From: Saprolegnia diclina VS20
Lineage: Eukaryota; Oomycota; Saprolegniomycetes; Saprolegniales; Saprolegniaceae
DNA: 64,000 nt
Direction of reading: 5' to 3'
NCBI RefSeq assembly: GCF_000281045.1
Contig: NW_008246071.1
Location: 896,208-960,207, forward strand
Part shown: in pieces, positions 9,001 through 18,541 of the stretch
Layout: every line of letters begins with the position of its first letter
How positions within the stretch are numbered: the stretch's first letter is position 1
Made by a program: the position numbers and the translations under genes
The notes under the pieces: generated by a model
The model's database searches: none
Seen by the model: only the letters and a program-made list of their open reading frames with translations
What the model was told of the DNA's origin: nothing

Positions 9001-11311
9001 GGGTCTCCGGGAGATGGAGCCATGTCAGTTGCCTTGGATGTTTACGCAGTATTGCTGGCTCGACTTGGCGCGCCAGTGGGAAATGGCCAGCACGAGCACG
9101 CGCCAGGCGCGCTGCGTCGCAAGCCGAGGCAATGGTGCCGTGTACCTCGAGACGAGTCTGCGAAACGTACAGGACTGGGACGCATGGCACGCTTGCTGGG
9201 GCGACTCGTTCGACAGTGGGTTTGGCCAGGATTTGCAAGCGTCGAGCGCTGGTCAAGCATGGCTGCGCAGCGTCTATTCCAACACTCTTTCAGTCACGGA
9301 CGAAGTGCTCTACTGGCGCACCCATGGGATCTCCATTTTTTTGCTGCAGTGGCAAAACTTCAAGGACCTTGGCCTTAGCGACGCCATGACCATCATGACG
9401 CCGTTTGGCCTTTCGTATACACTGCCGATAAGCCAGCGAGACGGTGAACTGCATTTGGCGTATCAGACGACCCACCGCATGTACTGGGCGTTCGCGAGTG
9501 ATCTCTGGGCGGTCAGCCCCAATGCGACGAGCATTGGTGGCAAGTCGCTGCTTCGAAACAGCCCGCGTTTTGCATTTGCCAACACCTCGCGCGCGAGTTT
9601 GTTGTTTGAAAACCTAACCCTAGCCTCACCACTCGACAGCGGGCTCAGTGCGCTGACGGCTACGTTAGGACCATTTGGCGCCGTTGATCTTGTGTACGTG
9701 AGCTGTCCGCGGTCGCTCTTGGATCTCTACGACCATGTGCTCCGCGCGATTGCGACGACCACGACCACGCGCCTTGACGCGCAGAGTGCGTTCTTGTCGC
9801 TGCCCATCAAAGCGTACATTGGCCAAGTGCCACGCGTGTTGCTAACTGATGCGAGCGTGCGCATCGTTGGCGGCAATCTCATGTGCGGCGCCGACATTGC
9901 GCCGACCGCCCCGTCCAGTGCCTTGGATGCGCTCTTTGGCATCGATGCAATTTGCTCCTGGTGGTACCTCGAGTACCTCACCCCGTCCCCAACCGGCCTT
10001 CTTTTCGCGCTTCTCGGGTTTGACGCGGTGCATACCATTGACCCAGTGGTGGACTGGAGTGCATTTTGCGCTGGCGACGTCTACGCAGAAGCGAATTGCG
10101 CCGACATTTACGCTGCCTCCTATGCGTTTGCAAGTGCTATCGCATTCAACACGACGCTTGTGCAGCATTTGGCCGCCGCCGCCGAGGCCGACGCACGCGC
10201 CCTCTCGATCGAGGTCGTCCAGTACCTGCAACGACCCAACAGCAGCGAGACCGAGCTGTACCAACTCAATATTCTCGACGACGTTGATCGCTCGTGGATC
10301 TTTTTTGGGTGGCACTACCTCGCCGAGTGGGTGGTCGGGCAGCGCGAAGTTGTTTCGTTTCAAGGCGACACACGGACGATCACAGCCATTTCGCGGCACT
10401 CGAGCCCAGTGACACTCGCTCTCAGCGACGCAGCGATCCCGACGCGGCTCTCGTACGTCTGTCAGCAGTGCGTCCGGTACGTGACGGGCGCGATGATGCT
10501 CGGCGCGGGCGTTGCCGCCTACTACGCAATCATTATCTGCCGCGGCGTCTTTGAAGGCTCCAACCTTTTCGCGCTGAATCGACTTGTGGGCCACGCCTGG
10601 ATAGGCCGCGCGCTGCTCATTGTCCGGGGAGTCACGGCGCTCTGGCTTCTCAACACGGCGCCGCTCGATCTGGTGGCGTTCGGCGCCGGCGCGCGCTTCG
10701 AGGCACCGCCCGTCGCGTGGTTTCCAACGCTCTTGGCCGCGTCCGAGCTCACGTGGCTCGTCTACATCGCCAACGACGTCTTTAGCTGCATTACGCGCCA
10801 GTACACACCGCTCTATGCCTGGAAAAGCTCGGTTGGTGCGTCGATCGCGGCCGCAGCCTGGACCATCGCGGCGCCCCAAGTGTACGCAGCGTCCGTGCGC
10901 CGCAGCTGCACGTACGTCAACATGGACTTGGCGCTGCACTGCATAAGCGGATACATCGAGATTGGCCGCCTACGCAACGTCTGGATCGACGTCGCGCTGT
11001 GTCTCGGCTGCGTTCTCGCCGGCGCTGTCTCAGAACGCTTGTACCGCCCAAAGTTGCCCGCGACACCCGTGCCCTCACTGCTGCTGGGCGCAGCGAGTCT
11101 CTACACGCTCGAAATGAGTTCGTGGGTTGCCAACGGGCAGCAGTACATTGACCGCATGTCGGCAGCCATGGCTGGTCTGCTGACGTGGCGCCACGACAGC
11201 ATCATGTACGTCTTTGACATCAAGAGCTGGCGGCTCTTCACGGTCGTGCCCGAAGCCAAGTGCCCGTTCGATGCAACGGCAGTCGTAGCGCTGCACCGTA
11301 TCGCTTCTTGA
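6062..11311 (+). CDS. Large polytopic membrane protein built of two homologous halves
   Basis: A 1749-residue single-exon protein that I cannot place in a named family. Each half (about 20-850 and 865-1749) has one N-terminal hydrophobic segment (LSVIVSIGLSLAAIEYIF in half 1), a long, presumably extracytoplasmic region of about 500 residues with many N-glycosylation sequons and spaced cysteines, and then a cluster of hydrophobic helices. Matching landmarks show the duplication: QARC..NGAVHLETVLRN (near 158) against QARC..NGAVYLETSLRN (near 1015); WAIGAREVIALQGD (near 537) against WVVGQREVVSFQGD (near 1420); and VNMDYTAYCNSG against VNMDLALHCISG. The topology suggests a surface protein, perhaps a receptor or cell-wall-related protein, but this is speculation. 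The first ATG of the frame is used; the MITE lies 191 bp upstream. Confidence 0.85.
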   Translation: MRVHIRPPTTPAGPTKHILIPRRHDRLVEVGGVLSVIVSIGLSLAAIEYIFTPYLATDYFVPHFASSAPVLVAAINNQLTLIGSGAIDVVSPNAAYLSSLDGTSPAYGRLLVYRELTTLLDGVRGLRRLATAQVVKMVTPYCWADLNKTWELAYTSKRQARCLQFDATNGAVHLETVLRNIDFQAFLDNTQGLFLSAIGQPIASSGRAGDTWLASLQSHVWVPERDEVALWAAHGLDRYTLQYGTGIGIGVFETISVETALGQLLSLPLKTILTQDRWTFRTTSMLCNLLYNDLYAIGANQSLVRHTTNYFGDINPSQIEAYVQGLPLRPVQQAIHDGLGPLGIIDAKWVPPPPRLLASVSAFRATLAAALVATPSLLGNDAARQTLYPTPARWSDTRLRFFTGSPMCAFSVPQRFVQQTFGFTDVCGSQMPLTLEWHALPAAYALWLLGPNAAHDVCNQSFAANATTCHRLVRDATIVYSATAQALPILDPSVVPNVMAINIGLLQILRMNDTSDITLDQQLLLSPDFDFLGWMYVYDWAIGAREVIALQGDAAAFTLVSALYAPIATNPILASAGLGPYLWYLATATTSTLVVLSLCLFVLRLRSSSPGNDWFQFTPLVASVYINRNLLVFRSLAAILCLGTAPLDASTTTNGITRLLFVPRTFSRSALLALESLWGVHIAHDVLLPLTGVWRALTPMTCLGWCIIVGMDQLVPPTLSTTLDRQCYTVNMDYTAYCNSGLVRVGSMQRCVAVLSVLFAAISATLLYSRLRHQRHNLNVSSALLPPMAPLHVSSTGHHVHLVSAVMCGLLPLTWSGHAYIFDVKLWCLLSRDDYAFELTQGTGSLVLPHCAPTSSPPTMESTHGLLSIRLIQRGLRLSGLCYIGLTLWSNTAYLGVLETSMANDFGWAGFNATGMHAFLANAFNRQLLTSTDAIVALHDPAFGDALQPYNGTATTVSWFPTVARRHLFNASVPLAELVAGLREMEPCQLPWMFTQYCWLDLARQWEMASTSTRQARCVASRGNGAVYLETSLRNVQDWDAWHACWGDSFDSGFGQDLQASSAGQAWLRSVYSNTLSVTDEVLYWRTHGISIFLLQWQNFKDLGLSDAMTIMTPFGLSYTLPISQRDGELHLAYQTTHRMYWAFASDLWAVSPNATSIGGKSLLRNSPRFAFANTSRASLLFENLTLASPLDSGLSALTATLGPFGAVDLVYVSCPRSLLDLYDHVLRAIATTTTTRLDAQSAFLSLPIKAYIGQVPRVLLTDASVRIVGGNLMCGADIAPTAPSSALDALFGIDAICSWWYLEYLTPSPTGLLFALLGFDAVHTIDPVVDWSAFCAGDVYAEANCADIYAASYAFASAIAFNTTLVQHLAAAAEADARALSIEVVQYLQRPNSSETELYQLNILDDVDRSWIFFGWHYLAEWVVGQREVVSFQGDTRTITAISRHSSPVTLALSDAAIPTRLSYVCQQCVRYVTGAMMLGAGVAAYYAIIICRGVFEGSNLFALNRLVGHAWIGRALLIVRGVTALWLLNTAPLDLVAFGAGARFEAPPVAWFPTLLAASELTWLVYIANDVFSCITRQYTPLYAWKSSVGASIAAAAWTIAAPQVYAASVRRSCTYVNMDLALHCISGYIEIGRLRNVWIDVALCLGCVLAGAVSERLYRPKLPATPVPSLLLGAASLYTLEMSSWVANGQQYIDRMSAAMAGLLTWRHDSIMYVFDIKSWRLFTVVPEAKCPFDATAVVALHRIAS

Positions 11312-11860
11312 GTATCCGAAATACGAATGACTGACTTGACGTCATCTTTTCCGTGTCACGACGCGCCAGTAAGGTGCAAAGTCGCTGTGTTTTGCCCATG
11401 TGCCCTGGGAAGGTCGTCGTCTCGGCCCTCGTTGGGTCTTCTTCTCGCGGGCGCATCGAGCTTTCTGGGCATCTCTCTGCACCTTATATATATGAACGTG
11501 TTCCGCGTTATCTTCATTATGACACAAAGACTTCGCATACGTAGCGCTACGCCTGAATGCCAGGGAGTTGGCACCAGCACTGGGTCGTTGGGAGTGAGCT
11601 GCGCACGGAGAGATCCATCCCTGGTGGACCCCACTCGCCGAGTCACAGCTCGCACGCAGGCTCCTGTACTATGCACCTTGTCCATAACACTTCGGTGCTG
11701 CAACTCGATCGCTCATTCAGAAACTTCGTTATGGTTCCGAGGCAAAATGCACCTCGAAGGCGAGTGTTCATCGAGCCTGCGATCTTTCTGTTGCAGCAAA
11801 TAGAGCCGACGAGAAACCAAGCAAACGTCGCGTACATGGTACCGTAGAAAGCAAGCTCTA
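11312..11860. other. Convergent intergenic spacer with a dispersed repeat
   Basis: This spacer lies between the 1749-residue gene and MFSD6-like copy 2. It holds one copy of a 60-bp dispersed repeat (listed separately); nothing else was recognised. Confidence 0.6.
11485..11544 (-). repeat. 60-bp dispersed repeat, copy A
   Basis: The reverse complement of this stretch matches 39331-39391 with only about four differences, including GCGAAGTCTTTGTGT and GAAGATAACGCG. Similarity ends sharply on both sides. The nature of the repeat is unknown. Confidence 0.8.
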
Positions 11861-13087
11861 TTACACCAAAAGCGGACTCGACTCAGCGGCGGTTGTCTCT
11901 GCTTTGTGCGTCGGCATCGTGCACGAAAAGATGTAGAGACCGACGAAGGCCAGCGGCACGCCCATGTCGGCCGCCGCCCACATGCAGCTCGCACCGTACG
12001 TGTTGTAGAGGTACCCGCCAACCGATGTGCCGACGCCGCGCCCGAGGCCTGTTTGCACCGCGCTGAGGATGCCCATCATCAAGCCTTCCGTGCCGCGCGG
12101 CACTTCGGCGAAAATGTACTTGGTGCTCGCGGCCCACGCGAGGCCATACGTGCAGCCGTGGAGAAGCTCGATCGGCAGCACATACCACGCGTTCGTCATG
12201 AGCGCATAGCACGTGAGGCGGATCCCATATGCCAGAATCGAAATCGCGAGCACCTTGACGGTCCCGAGGCGGTCAATGATGGCGTCGGCAAAGTAAAAGG
12301 CCGGGAGCTCCGAGAAGGTCTCGCAAAAGATCGCAATGCCGACGATCTGCGCCGACCCGCCGCTGAGTTCGTACAAGTTGAGCATCAAGAAGGCCGAGAT
12401 GATGCCAAACATGGTGCCACCGAGGAAGACGACAAGGAGCAGGCCAAGCACATCCTTCTTTTGAAAGATGATGCGGACGCCGTCGGCAAACGACGGCGAC
12501 GATGGGGCATTCGCCAACTTGTGCTCTTTGGCGTCCGGCGACGGGATCAGTAGCAGCGTACACACGGTCGGAAGGCAGAAGAGCAGGTTCATATTGAACG
12601 CCCACGAGATGCCGTACTGCGAGACGATGAGACCGGTGATGTAGGCGCCGGCGCCCCACCCGACGGCGCCGTAGAGCCGCTGCTTGCCGTACTCGGCGCC
12701 GAGCCGCGTCACGAGCGCAAGGACTGTTTGATCGAGGAGTGGCCAGAGCGGCGTCGACTGAAAATTGGCCAGAAAAGCGAGCGCGCACGTCAAGGCAAAG
12801 CTGTTGGCGCCAAACTGGATCGAGTACATGAGCAACGTCGTCGAGACAAGACAGAGGATGTGCACTAGACGCTGCTTCTGGAGCAGATCCGCGATCGCGC
12901 CCCAGAGCGGCGGCGCGACGAGCGAGCAGATGCACGGGATCGTCTGGAGGAGGCCGATTTCAAACTTGTTGAAGTACGTGCTAAAGTAGACTGGGAGGAA
13001 GTTCTGGACCGAGCTCGCGCCGACGTTGAAGAGCACGTAGACGAGCTTGGCGGGAAGGAGCTGCTTCCAGTACGTTCGTTCGACCAT
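11861..13087 (-). CDS. MFSD6-like major facilitator transporter, copy 2
   Basis: A 408-residue single-exon paralog of the gene at 3372-4619. It keeps KFEIGLLQTIPCICSL, GAEYGKQRLYGAVGWG, LSGGSAQIVGI and CETFSELPAFYFAD. The central loop is shorter (DAKEHKLANAPSSPSF) and the end is a short hydrophilic tail (KAETTAAESSPLLV). The ATG at 13087 (MVERTYWKQLLPAKLVYV) fits the common N-terminus. It ends tail to tail with the 1749-residue gene. A perfect TATCCGGATA palindrome lies 317 bp upstream of its start. Confidence 0.85.
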   Translation of the reverse strand: MVERTYWKQLLPAKLVYVLFNVGASSVQNFLPVYFSTYFNKFEIGLLQTIPCICSLVAPPLWGAIADLLQKQRLVHILCLVSTTLLMYSIQFGANSFALTCALAFLANFQSTPLWPLLDQTVLALVTRLGAEYGKQRLYGAVGWGAGAYITGLIVSQYGISWAFNMNLLFCLPTVCTLLLIPSPDAKEHKLANAPSSPSFADGVRIIFQKKDVLGLLLVVFLGGTMFGIISAFLMLNLYELSGGSAQIVGIAIFCETFSELPAFYFADAIIDRLGTVKVLAISILAYGIRLTCYALMTNAWYVLPIELLHGCTYGLAWAASTKYIFAEVPRGTEGLMMGILSAVQTGLGRGVGTSVGGYLYNTYGASCMWAAADMGVPLAFVGLYIFSCTMPTHKAETTAAESSPLLV

Positions 13088-13403
13088 GCCGACCACTCAA
13101 TGTCCACGCTGCACGCCGGAGCGATGTCGGAAAGTAACATTCGACACGTTCCCGCCACAAGACGTTACAGACGACGACGCGTCACAGGATGTCCTGCAAC
13201 GACGAACTTCCTCTTCGCACTCTGTCGACGCCTATCGATGGATATGGATCTCGTGCACGGACCTTTTTATGACCGAGACGAGACACATTGGACGCACATA
13301 GCGACGCACGCTTCAAGGTATCCGCGATAGAAGCTCGCGGTCGTCGCAAAGGCTCGTCGGCACTCCACACTGGATGCCACGACCAGGCCGCGCATTGTAG
13401 GAC

Positions 13404-13413
13404 TATCCGGATA
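13404..13413. promoter_or_regulatory. TATCCGGATA palindrome
   Basis: A perfect 10-bp palindrome upstream of MFSD6-like copy 2. The same sequence or its half-sites recur near other starts in the window. The role is inferred only from position and recurrence. Confidence 0.3.
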
Positions 13414-13952
13414 CGAATAACAGACGCCCTGTCGCAGCTGAATTCGCAAGTTGCCTGGTTGAGCTTGGAGACGTACCCATGATGTAACGTGCGATTAGTA
13501 GTCGCACTGAAGCGACGAGGACCGGGGCTCCGAGCACCGACTTGAAGGCTAGTCGGCACTCGGTGCCTTCAAGTAGTTTTGGATGAGCTGTGAACTCGAC
13601 CATTCAATTACTCTGACGGCCACTGGTAGTTTTCATTTGGTGGTGGTTTGACGGCCACTAATTGAACCGCCGTCCTCGTACCAATGAATGATCCCCGCTG
13701 GTGCTAGCAAAATAGTAGCTATAAACTGTCAACAAATCTACCAGCCGTCTCGGGGCAAGGAAGCTTTGGCGAGTAGCTGGTACCAATACCGTCAAGGGTC
13801 GTCGCGCACCTCATTGATTGGCCAAGCGAGAGATACATTATCGCAACTTTTGCAGCGCGTCGAGCGACGACGAACAGCCGCGCGTCAATGGCCATGCTCG
13901 GTCCGAAGTGAAAAGCATCCCATTCTCGCCAAACCTCCGCAATATCCTACGT

Positions 13953-14030
13953 GAGACGGCGGCGCCAATGCTCTACAGCTGCCGCTTGCTGTACTTGGTG
14001 TCGAGCCGCGCCGCGAGCGCCAAGATGATA
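13953..14030 (-). pseudogene. Relic of an MFSD6-like gene
   Basis: On the minus strand this stretch reads ILALAARLDTKYSKRQL, then a stop, then SIGAAVS. This aligns with VLALVTRLGAEYGKQRLYGAVGYG of the intact copies. The similarity covers about 75 bp and nothing recognisable remains on either side, so it is a fragment of a former sixth copy lying between two intact genes. Confidence 0.65.
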
Positions 14031-14226
14031 CTTTATGATCACGAAGTCATCGGACATCGATATGAGTAACGGCGTGCACTGACGTGGCAAATCCTACGGC
14101 AGGGAGCTCGCTTCTCATTGGACAATGCGTTGCATTGAATCGTTTTTAGCCAGTCGCGTAGTGGCATCAACAAGGCCACGAGCTGGAAAATGTCAACCAA
14201 CCAAAATGTATTTTGTTCAAAACCCT

Positions 14227-15486
14227 TTACGCAAGGAGGTGGTCCTTGTCGGTGGGCGACTTTTGGATCGACGCACCATCGTCATCGCTTGTCACGGACG
14301 TCTCGACGATCGTGCACGAGAAGAGGTAGAGCCCAACCAACGCGAGCGGCACACCGCAATCGGTGACTGTCCACATGAAGCTCGCGCCGTACGTGTTGTA
14401 GAGATACCCGCCGACCAGCGTGCCGACGCCACGGCCCAGTCCGTTCTGGACCGCACTCAAGACGCCCATCATGGTACCTTTGGTGCCCGGTGGGGCCGCC
14501 GCGTAAATGTACTTGGTACACGCAGCCCACGCGAGGCCAAAGGTGCAGCCGTGAAGAAACTCAAACGGCAGTGCATACCACGCGTTCGTCATAAGCGCAT
14601 AGCACGTGAGCCGCGCGCCATAAGCCAGAATTGAGATCGCGAGCACCTTGACCGTCCCGAGCTTGGCGATGATGGCGTCGGCAAAGTAGAAGGCCGGGAG
14701 CTCCGAGAAGGTTTCGCAAAAGATCGCAATGCCGACGATCTGCGCCGACCCGCCACTGAGCTCATACAAATTGAGCGTGAGGAACGCCGACATGGTGCCG
14801 CACATGAGCCCGAGGAGGAAGACAACAAAGAGCAGTCCGAGCACGTCCTTGCGCTTCATGAGGGTGCGCATCCCGACGGCAAACAAAGGGGACGCTGGCG
14901 ACGACGGCGACGCAATCGTGTCATTGGCGTCGGACGGCGGGATCAGCTGCAGCACGAGCAGCGTGGGCACCAAGAAGATCAAGTTGAGGTGGAACGCCCA
15001 GGCAATGCCATAGTGCGCGACGATGACGCCTGCGCCATACGCGCCAAGACCGTAGCCCACCGCGCCATAGAGTCGCTGCTTGCCGTACTCGGCGCCGAGA
15101 CGCTCCGTGAGCGCTAGCACCACTTGGTCGGTAAGCGACGCTGCGGGGTTGCCTTGAAAGTTGCCGAGGAAGACGAGCACACACGTCCAGAGAAAACTCG
15201 ACGAGGCGAATTGGATCGCGTACATGAGCAACGTGCCAGAGACCAAGCACGTAATGTGGATGAGGCGCTGCTTGCGGAGGACGTCCGAGATGGCGCCCCA
15301 GAGCGGCGGCGCGAGGATCGAGCAGACGGCCGGGATCGTCTGGAGCATGCCGATCTGGAACTTGTCAAAGGACGCGGCGAAGAAGACCGTGAGGAAGTTG
15401 ATGAGCGCGCTGCCGCCAATGTTGCTCACCGTGTAGACGGCCTTGGCCGGCAGCAGCTCGGCCCAGTGCTCGGTCTCGGCGCCCAT
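14227..15486 (-). CDS. MFSD6-like major facilitator transporter, copy 3
   Basis: A 419-residue single-exon paralog. Distinctive points are NPAASLTDQVVLALTERLG before the GAEYGKQR motif, the loop DANDTIASPSSPASPLF, and an RKDVLGLLFVVFLLG helix. The C-terminal tail ETSVTSDDDGASIQKSPTD is longer than in the other copies. The ATG at 15486 (MGAETEHWAELLPAKAVYT) is preferred to an in-frame ATG six codons upstream because it matches the start of the paralogs. It keeps the CETFSELPAFYFAD and LSGGSAQIVG signatures. Confidence 0.85.
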   Translation of the reverse strand: MGAETEHWAELLPAKAVYTVSNIGGSALINFLTVFFAASFDKFQIGMLQTIPAVCSILAPPLWGAISDVLRKQRLIHITCLVSGTLLMYAIQFASSSFLWTCVLVFLGNFQGNPAASLTDQVVLALTERLGAEYGKQRLYGAVGYGLGAYGAGVIVAHYGIAWAFHLNLIFLVPTLLVLQLIPPSDANDTIASPSSPASPLFAVGMRTLMKRKDVLGLLFVVFLLGLMCGTMSAFLTLNLYELSGGSAQIVGIAIFCETFSELPAFYFADAIIAKLGTVKVLAISILAYGARLTCYALMTNAWYALPFEFLHGCTFGLAWAACTKYIYAAAPPGTKGTMMGVLSAVQNGLGRGVGTLVGGYLYNTYGASFMWTVTDCGVPLALVGLYLFSCTIVETSVTSDDDGASIQKSPTDKDHLLA

Positions 15487-16014
15487 CAGAATGGGAATGC
15501 GCAACTGTCCATTTCCGTGTCAGAACGGCCGTTCGCGCGTTCTGATTGGCTCAAATGCGGTGCTTCAAGTTGGTCAGTGCTGGAAGCACGGCCGCGGCTC
15601 GATCGTCACAAGCGACCGCAGCCACAGGATTGGGATCATGGAACGTTGGATCGGTGACGCAGGTGGACAAAAATCGAAGGCCACGTATCTGGGCGTTCGA
15701 ATCAAAGTGGCGAGAAGGACCTTCCTCCGCACACCGTTAATAGAGACGGCCTGGACACCCAATGCCAACGAGGGCGAGAAGAGTTGGACTATGATAGCAC
15801 GTCCCCTTCGTTCTGTTACTGCAATGATTTCATTCCTCGTGTTTTGTATCCACCAGCCTGAATTGGATGCCTCCTTGATCGGAATCTTCATAACATTAGC
15901 CTAATGACATTAATCGAGCGATTTTGCAAATCAAAACAATCACTTGAACTACACTGTAGTGCTTTCTATTGCAAAATACGAAGGCGCGAGAGCAGTAGCG
16001 TATCGTCCCAGTTA
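15487..16014. other. Intergenic, nothing recognised
   Basis: Divergence in base composition (AT-richer near 15890-15975) but no coding or RNA feature seen. Confidence 0.55.
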
Positions 16015-17217
16015 CTAGTCCTTGCCACTGCGCTCGATAAGCGGGCTCGTTTCGCTGATCCTCTTTCTCGTCGAGGTCGTTTGGGAAAATAGCCACAGCG
16101 CAAGAAAGCCCGCCGGAACGCCGGTGCTCGTGACGCCCCACAAATAGCGCGCACCGTACGCGTTGTAGACATGTCCGCCCACCAAGGTCGCGAGGCCGCG
16201 CCCGACGCCGCCTTGCACAGCGCTAAGAAGCCCCAGAACAAAACCTTCCGCGCCAGCGGGTGCTGCGGCGTACACGTATTTGGTGCATGCAGCCCATGCG
16301 AGACCGTACGTGCAGCCGTGAAGAAGCTCGAACGGTAGCGCATACCACGCGTTCGTCATGAATGCATAGCACGTGAGGCGTACGCCGTACGCAAGAAGCG
16401 CCAATGCCAACACGGTGACGGTTCCGAGACGTAAAATGAGTGTGTCGGCACAGTAAAAGGCGGGGAGCTCCGAGAGAGTTTCGCAGACGACTGCGAGGCC
16501 GACAATCTGCGCCGACCCGCCGCTAAGTTCAAAGAGGTTGAGCGTAAGGAACGCTGAAATGACTCCACCCATGGCACCCGTGACAGCAGCGAAGCTCAGA
16601 AGCGCCATGAGATCGTAGCGGTGCCAAAGCGCACGCACGCCCACGGCGAACGAACCCGACGACGACCCCCGCGGTGGCGGTGACGGCAGCATGAAGAGCA
16701 ACACAAGCCCAGGAACGCAGCAGCCGAGACTGATGGTAAAGGCCCAGCCGATACCGTAGTTGGCGACAACGAGGCCTGTGGCGTAGGCACCGAGGCCGTA
16801 GCCGATGGAGCCGTACAGTCGCTGCTTGCCGTACTCGGCCCCGAGCTGCGTCACAAGTGCCAACACCGCTTGGTCCAAGAGTGTCTACGCGGGCTTGGAC
16901 TGAAACTGGGCAAAAAAGAAGACCAGGCATGTCCAAACAAAGCTGTCCGAGACGTTCTGCATGCCAAACATGAGAAGGGAGCCGGAGATATAGCAGACGA
17001 CGTGGACGAGCCGGGGGCGCTGCAGCGCGTCCGAAATGGCGCCCCACAGTGGCGGTGCGAGCATCGAGCAAAGGCAAGGCAGCGTCTGGAGAATGCCGAT
17101 TTGAAATTTGTCAAAATAGGCGCTGAAATACACGGGCAGGAAGATGAGGATCGCACCAAAGCCAAAGTTGAAGGTCGCGTACGCGGCCTTGGCGAACCAC
17201 AGCGCGTCGAGGTGCAT
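16015..17217 (-). pseudogene. MFSD6-like transporter, copy 4, with one in-frame stop
   Basis: The frame from the ATG at 17217 (MHLDALWFAKAAYATF) to the stop at 16015 spans 401 codons and aligns with the other copies along its whole length. A TAG at 16887-16885 interrupts it at codon 111, in the segment FQSKPA-stop-TLLDQAVLAL. Copies 1 and 2 have Trp at this place (PSWPLLDQ, PLWPLLDQ), and copies 3 and 5 have Ala and Ser. A change of TGG to TAG is therefore the simplest explanation. No frameshift is seen, and GAEYGKQRLYGSIGYG, LSGGSAQIVGL and CETLSELPAFYCAD remain intact, which suggests a young nonsense allele or a sequencing error. The 41-69-nt intron rule of this genome gives no intron that would remove the stop in frame. 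Confidence 0.75.
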
Positions 17218-18541
17218 CACCGCAGCCAAATAGTTCTTATTTGCTCTCGATTCGCGCGCACAAGGGAACGATCGGGTAATATTCGATACTGAGAGCGATC
17301 CCTTTCGAAGATTTAGGACAAAATCCGTGGAAGTTTCCTTCCGGTCAGGCATTTGGTCGAAGCCAAAGCTATTGGCGGAAAAGAGGCGTCTGTAGCGTTG
17401 ATTCGCTGCCTTTTAGCCAATCCAAGATGAGAGATGTTCGCGCCATATTGGATCATTTAATATCGAGGATTCATCACGGTCCCTTGGATTCACCAGCATG
17501 CAGAGCTACCCAGCAAATCAAGTCGCTGCGAGGTCAGGGGAGAATTGAGCCCGCGCCAAAAGCGAGGGTGGTAACGTTAGCAGAATGGCTAATGCGAGCA
17601 ATGTCCACGACAAAGCCCGTTTGGCACCCGTGAATTCTGGCAGCAATAATTGATTGTCGTGATCCCTGGATTATCACACCAAGCTCAGGTCCGAATGGCG
17701 TGGCACAAGGCGTGGCACTCTCTGACGATTGCAATGACCACAAACAAAAATGTGAAATGCGTATAAACGATGGAGCACGACAAAGGCAGTCGTGCCCCTT
17801 CATCATCGCGAGTTAGTGATCAAGCANNNNNNNNNNNNNNNNNNNNNNNNNNNNNNNNNNNNNNNNNNNNNNNNNNNNNNNNNNNNNNNNNNNNNNNNNN
17901 NNNNNNNNNNNNNNNNNNNNNNNNNNNNNNNNNNNNNNNNNNNNNNNNNNNNNNNNNNNNNNNNNNNNNNNNNNNNNNNNNNNNNNNNNNNNNNNNNNNN
18001 NNNNNNNNNNNNNNNNNNNNNNNNNNNNNNNNNNNNNNNNNNNNNNNNNNNNNNNNNNNNNNNNNNNNNNNNNNNNNNNNNNNNNNNNNNNNNNNNNNNN
18101 NNNNNNNNNNNNNNNNNNNNNNNNNNNNNNNNNNNNNNNNNNNNNNNNNNNNNNNNNNCCCGCCACGAGCCGTGTGCAGTGTCCACAACCACTGCCATAG
18201 CGTTAGCGTCTCTCGCATTCTTTTGCGTGCTTGCACAGTCGTCGCTCGACAATTTGCCACTCTTCGCTCGACCTGGCCTGTCGGAGATCGGTACATCTTC
18301 TTGGAAACGCAAAAGATGTAACTTCGTCACTTCCAGCATCGCCACCATCGATGGACAAGCGCGCTGCGCGCGATAGCTCCCGTGTGTACTGTAATACGTC
18401 TGGGTGCGCGCCACCTGCGACGAGTGCACAGATGCAGCCGCAACGGCAACTCGTGAGCGGATGATCGCACGTAATAATATTCTCTCGCGTCATTCTCGCT
18501 TTTGCCACTCGAAGGCTATGCTGTTGCTGGACACGCCAATC
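17218..18541. other. Intergenic with assembly gap
   Basis: About 1.3 kb, of which 332 bases are N. The known parts show no gene feature. The promoters of MFSD6-like copy 4 (minus) and the nucleoside transporter (plus) should be here. Confidence 0.5.
17827..18158. other. Assembly gap of 332 N
   Basis: A run of N without evidence about its true size. Confidence 0.95.

Larger units (their letters stand above)
13088..14226. other. Spacer with an MFS relic
   Basis: About 1.1 kb between two MFSD6-like genes. It contains the palindrome at 13404 and the relic at 13953-14030; the rest shows no coding feature. Confidence 0.6.

Noticed and set aside
9842-10939. A 365-codon minus-strand open frame
   Set aside because: Antisense of the 1749-residue gene without any family feature.
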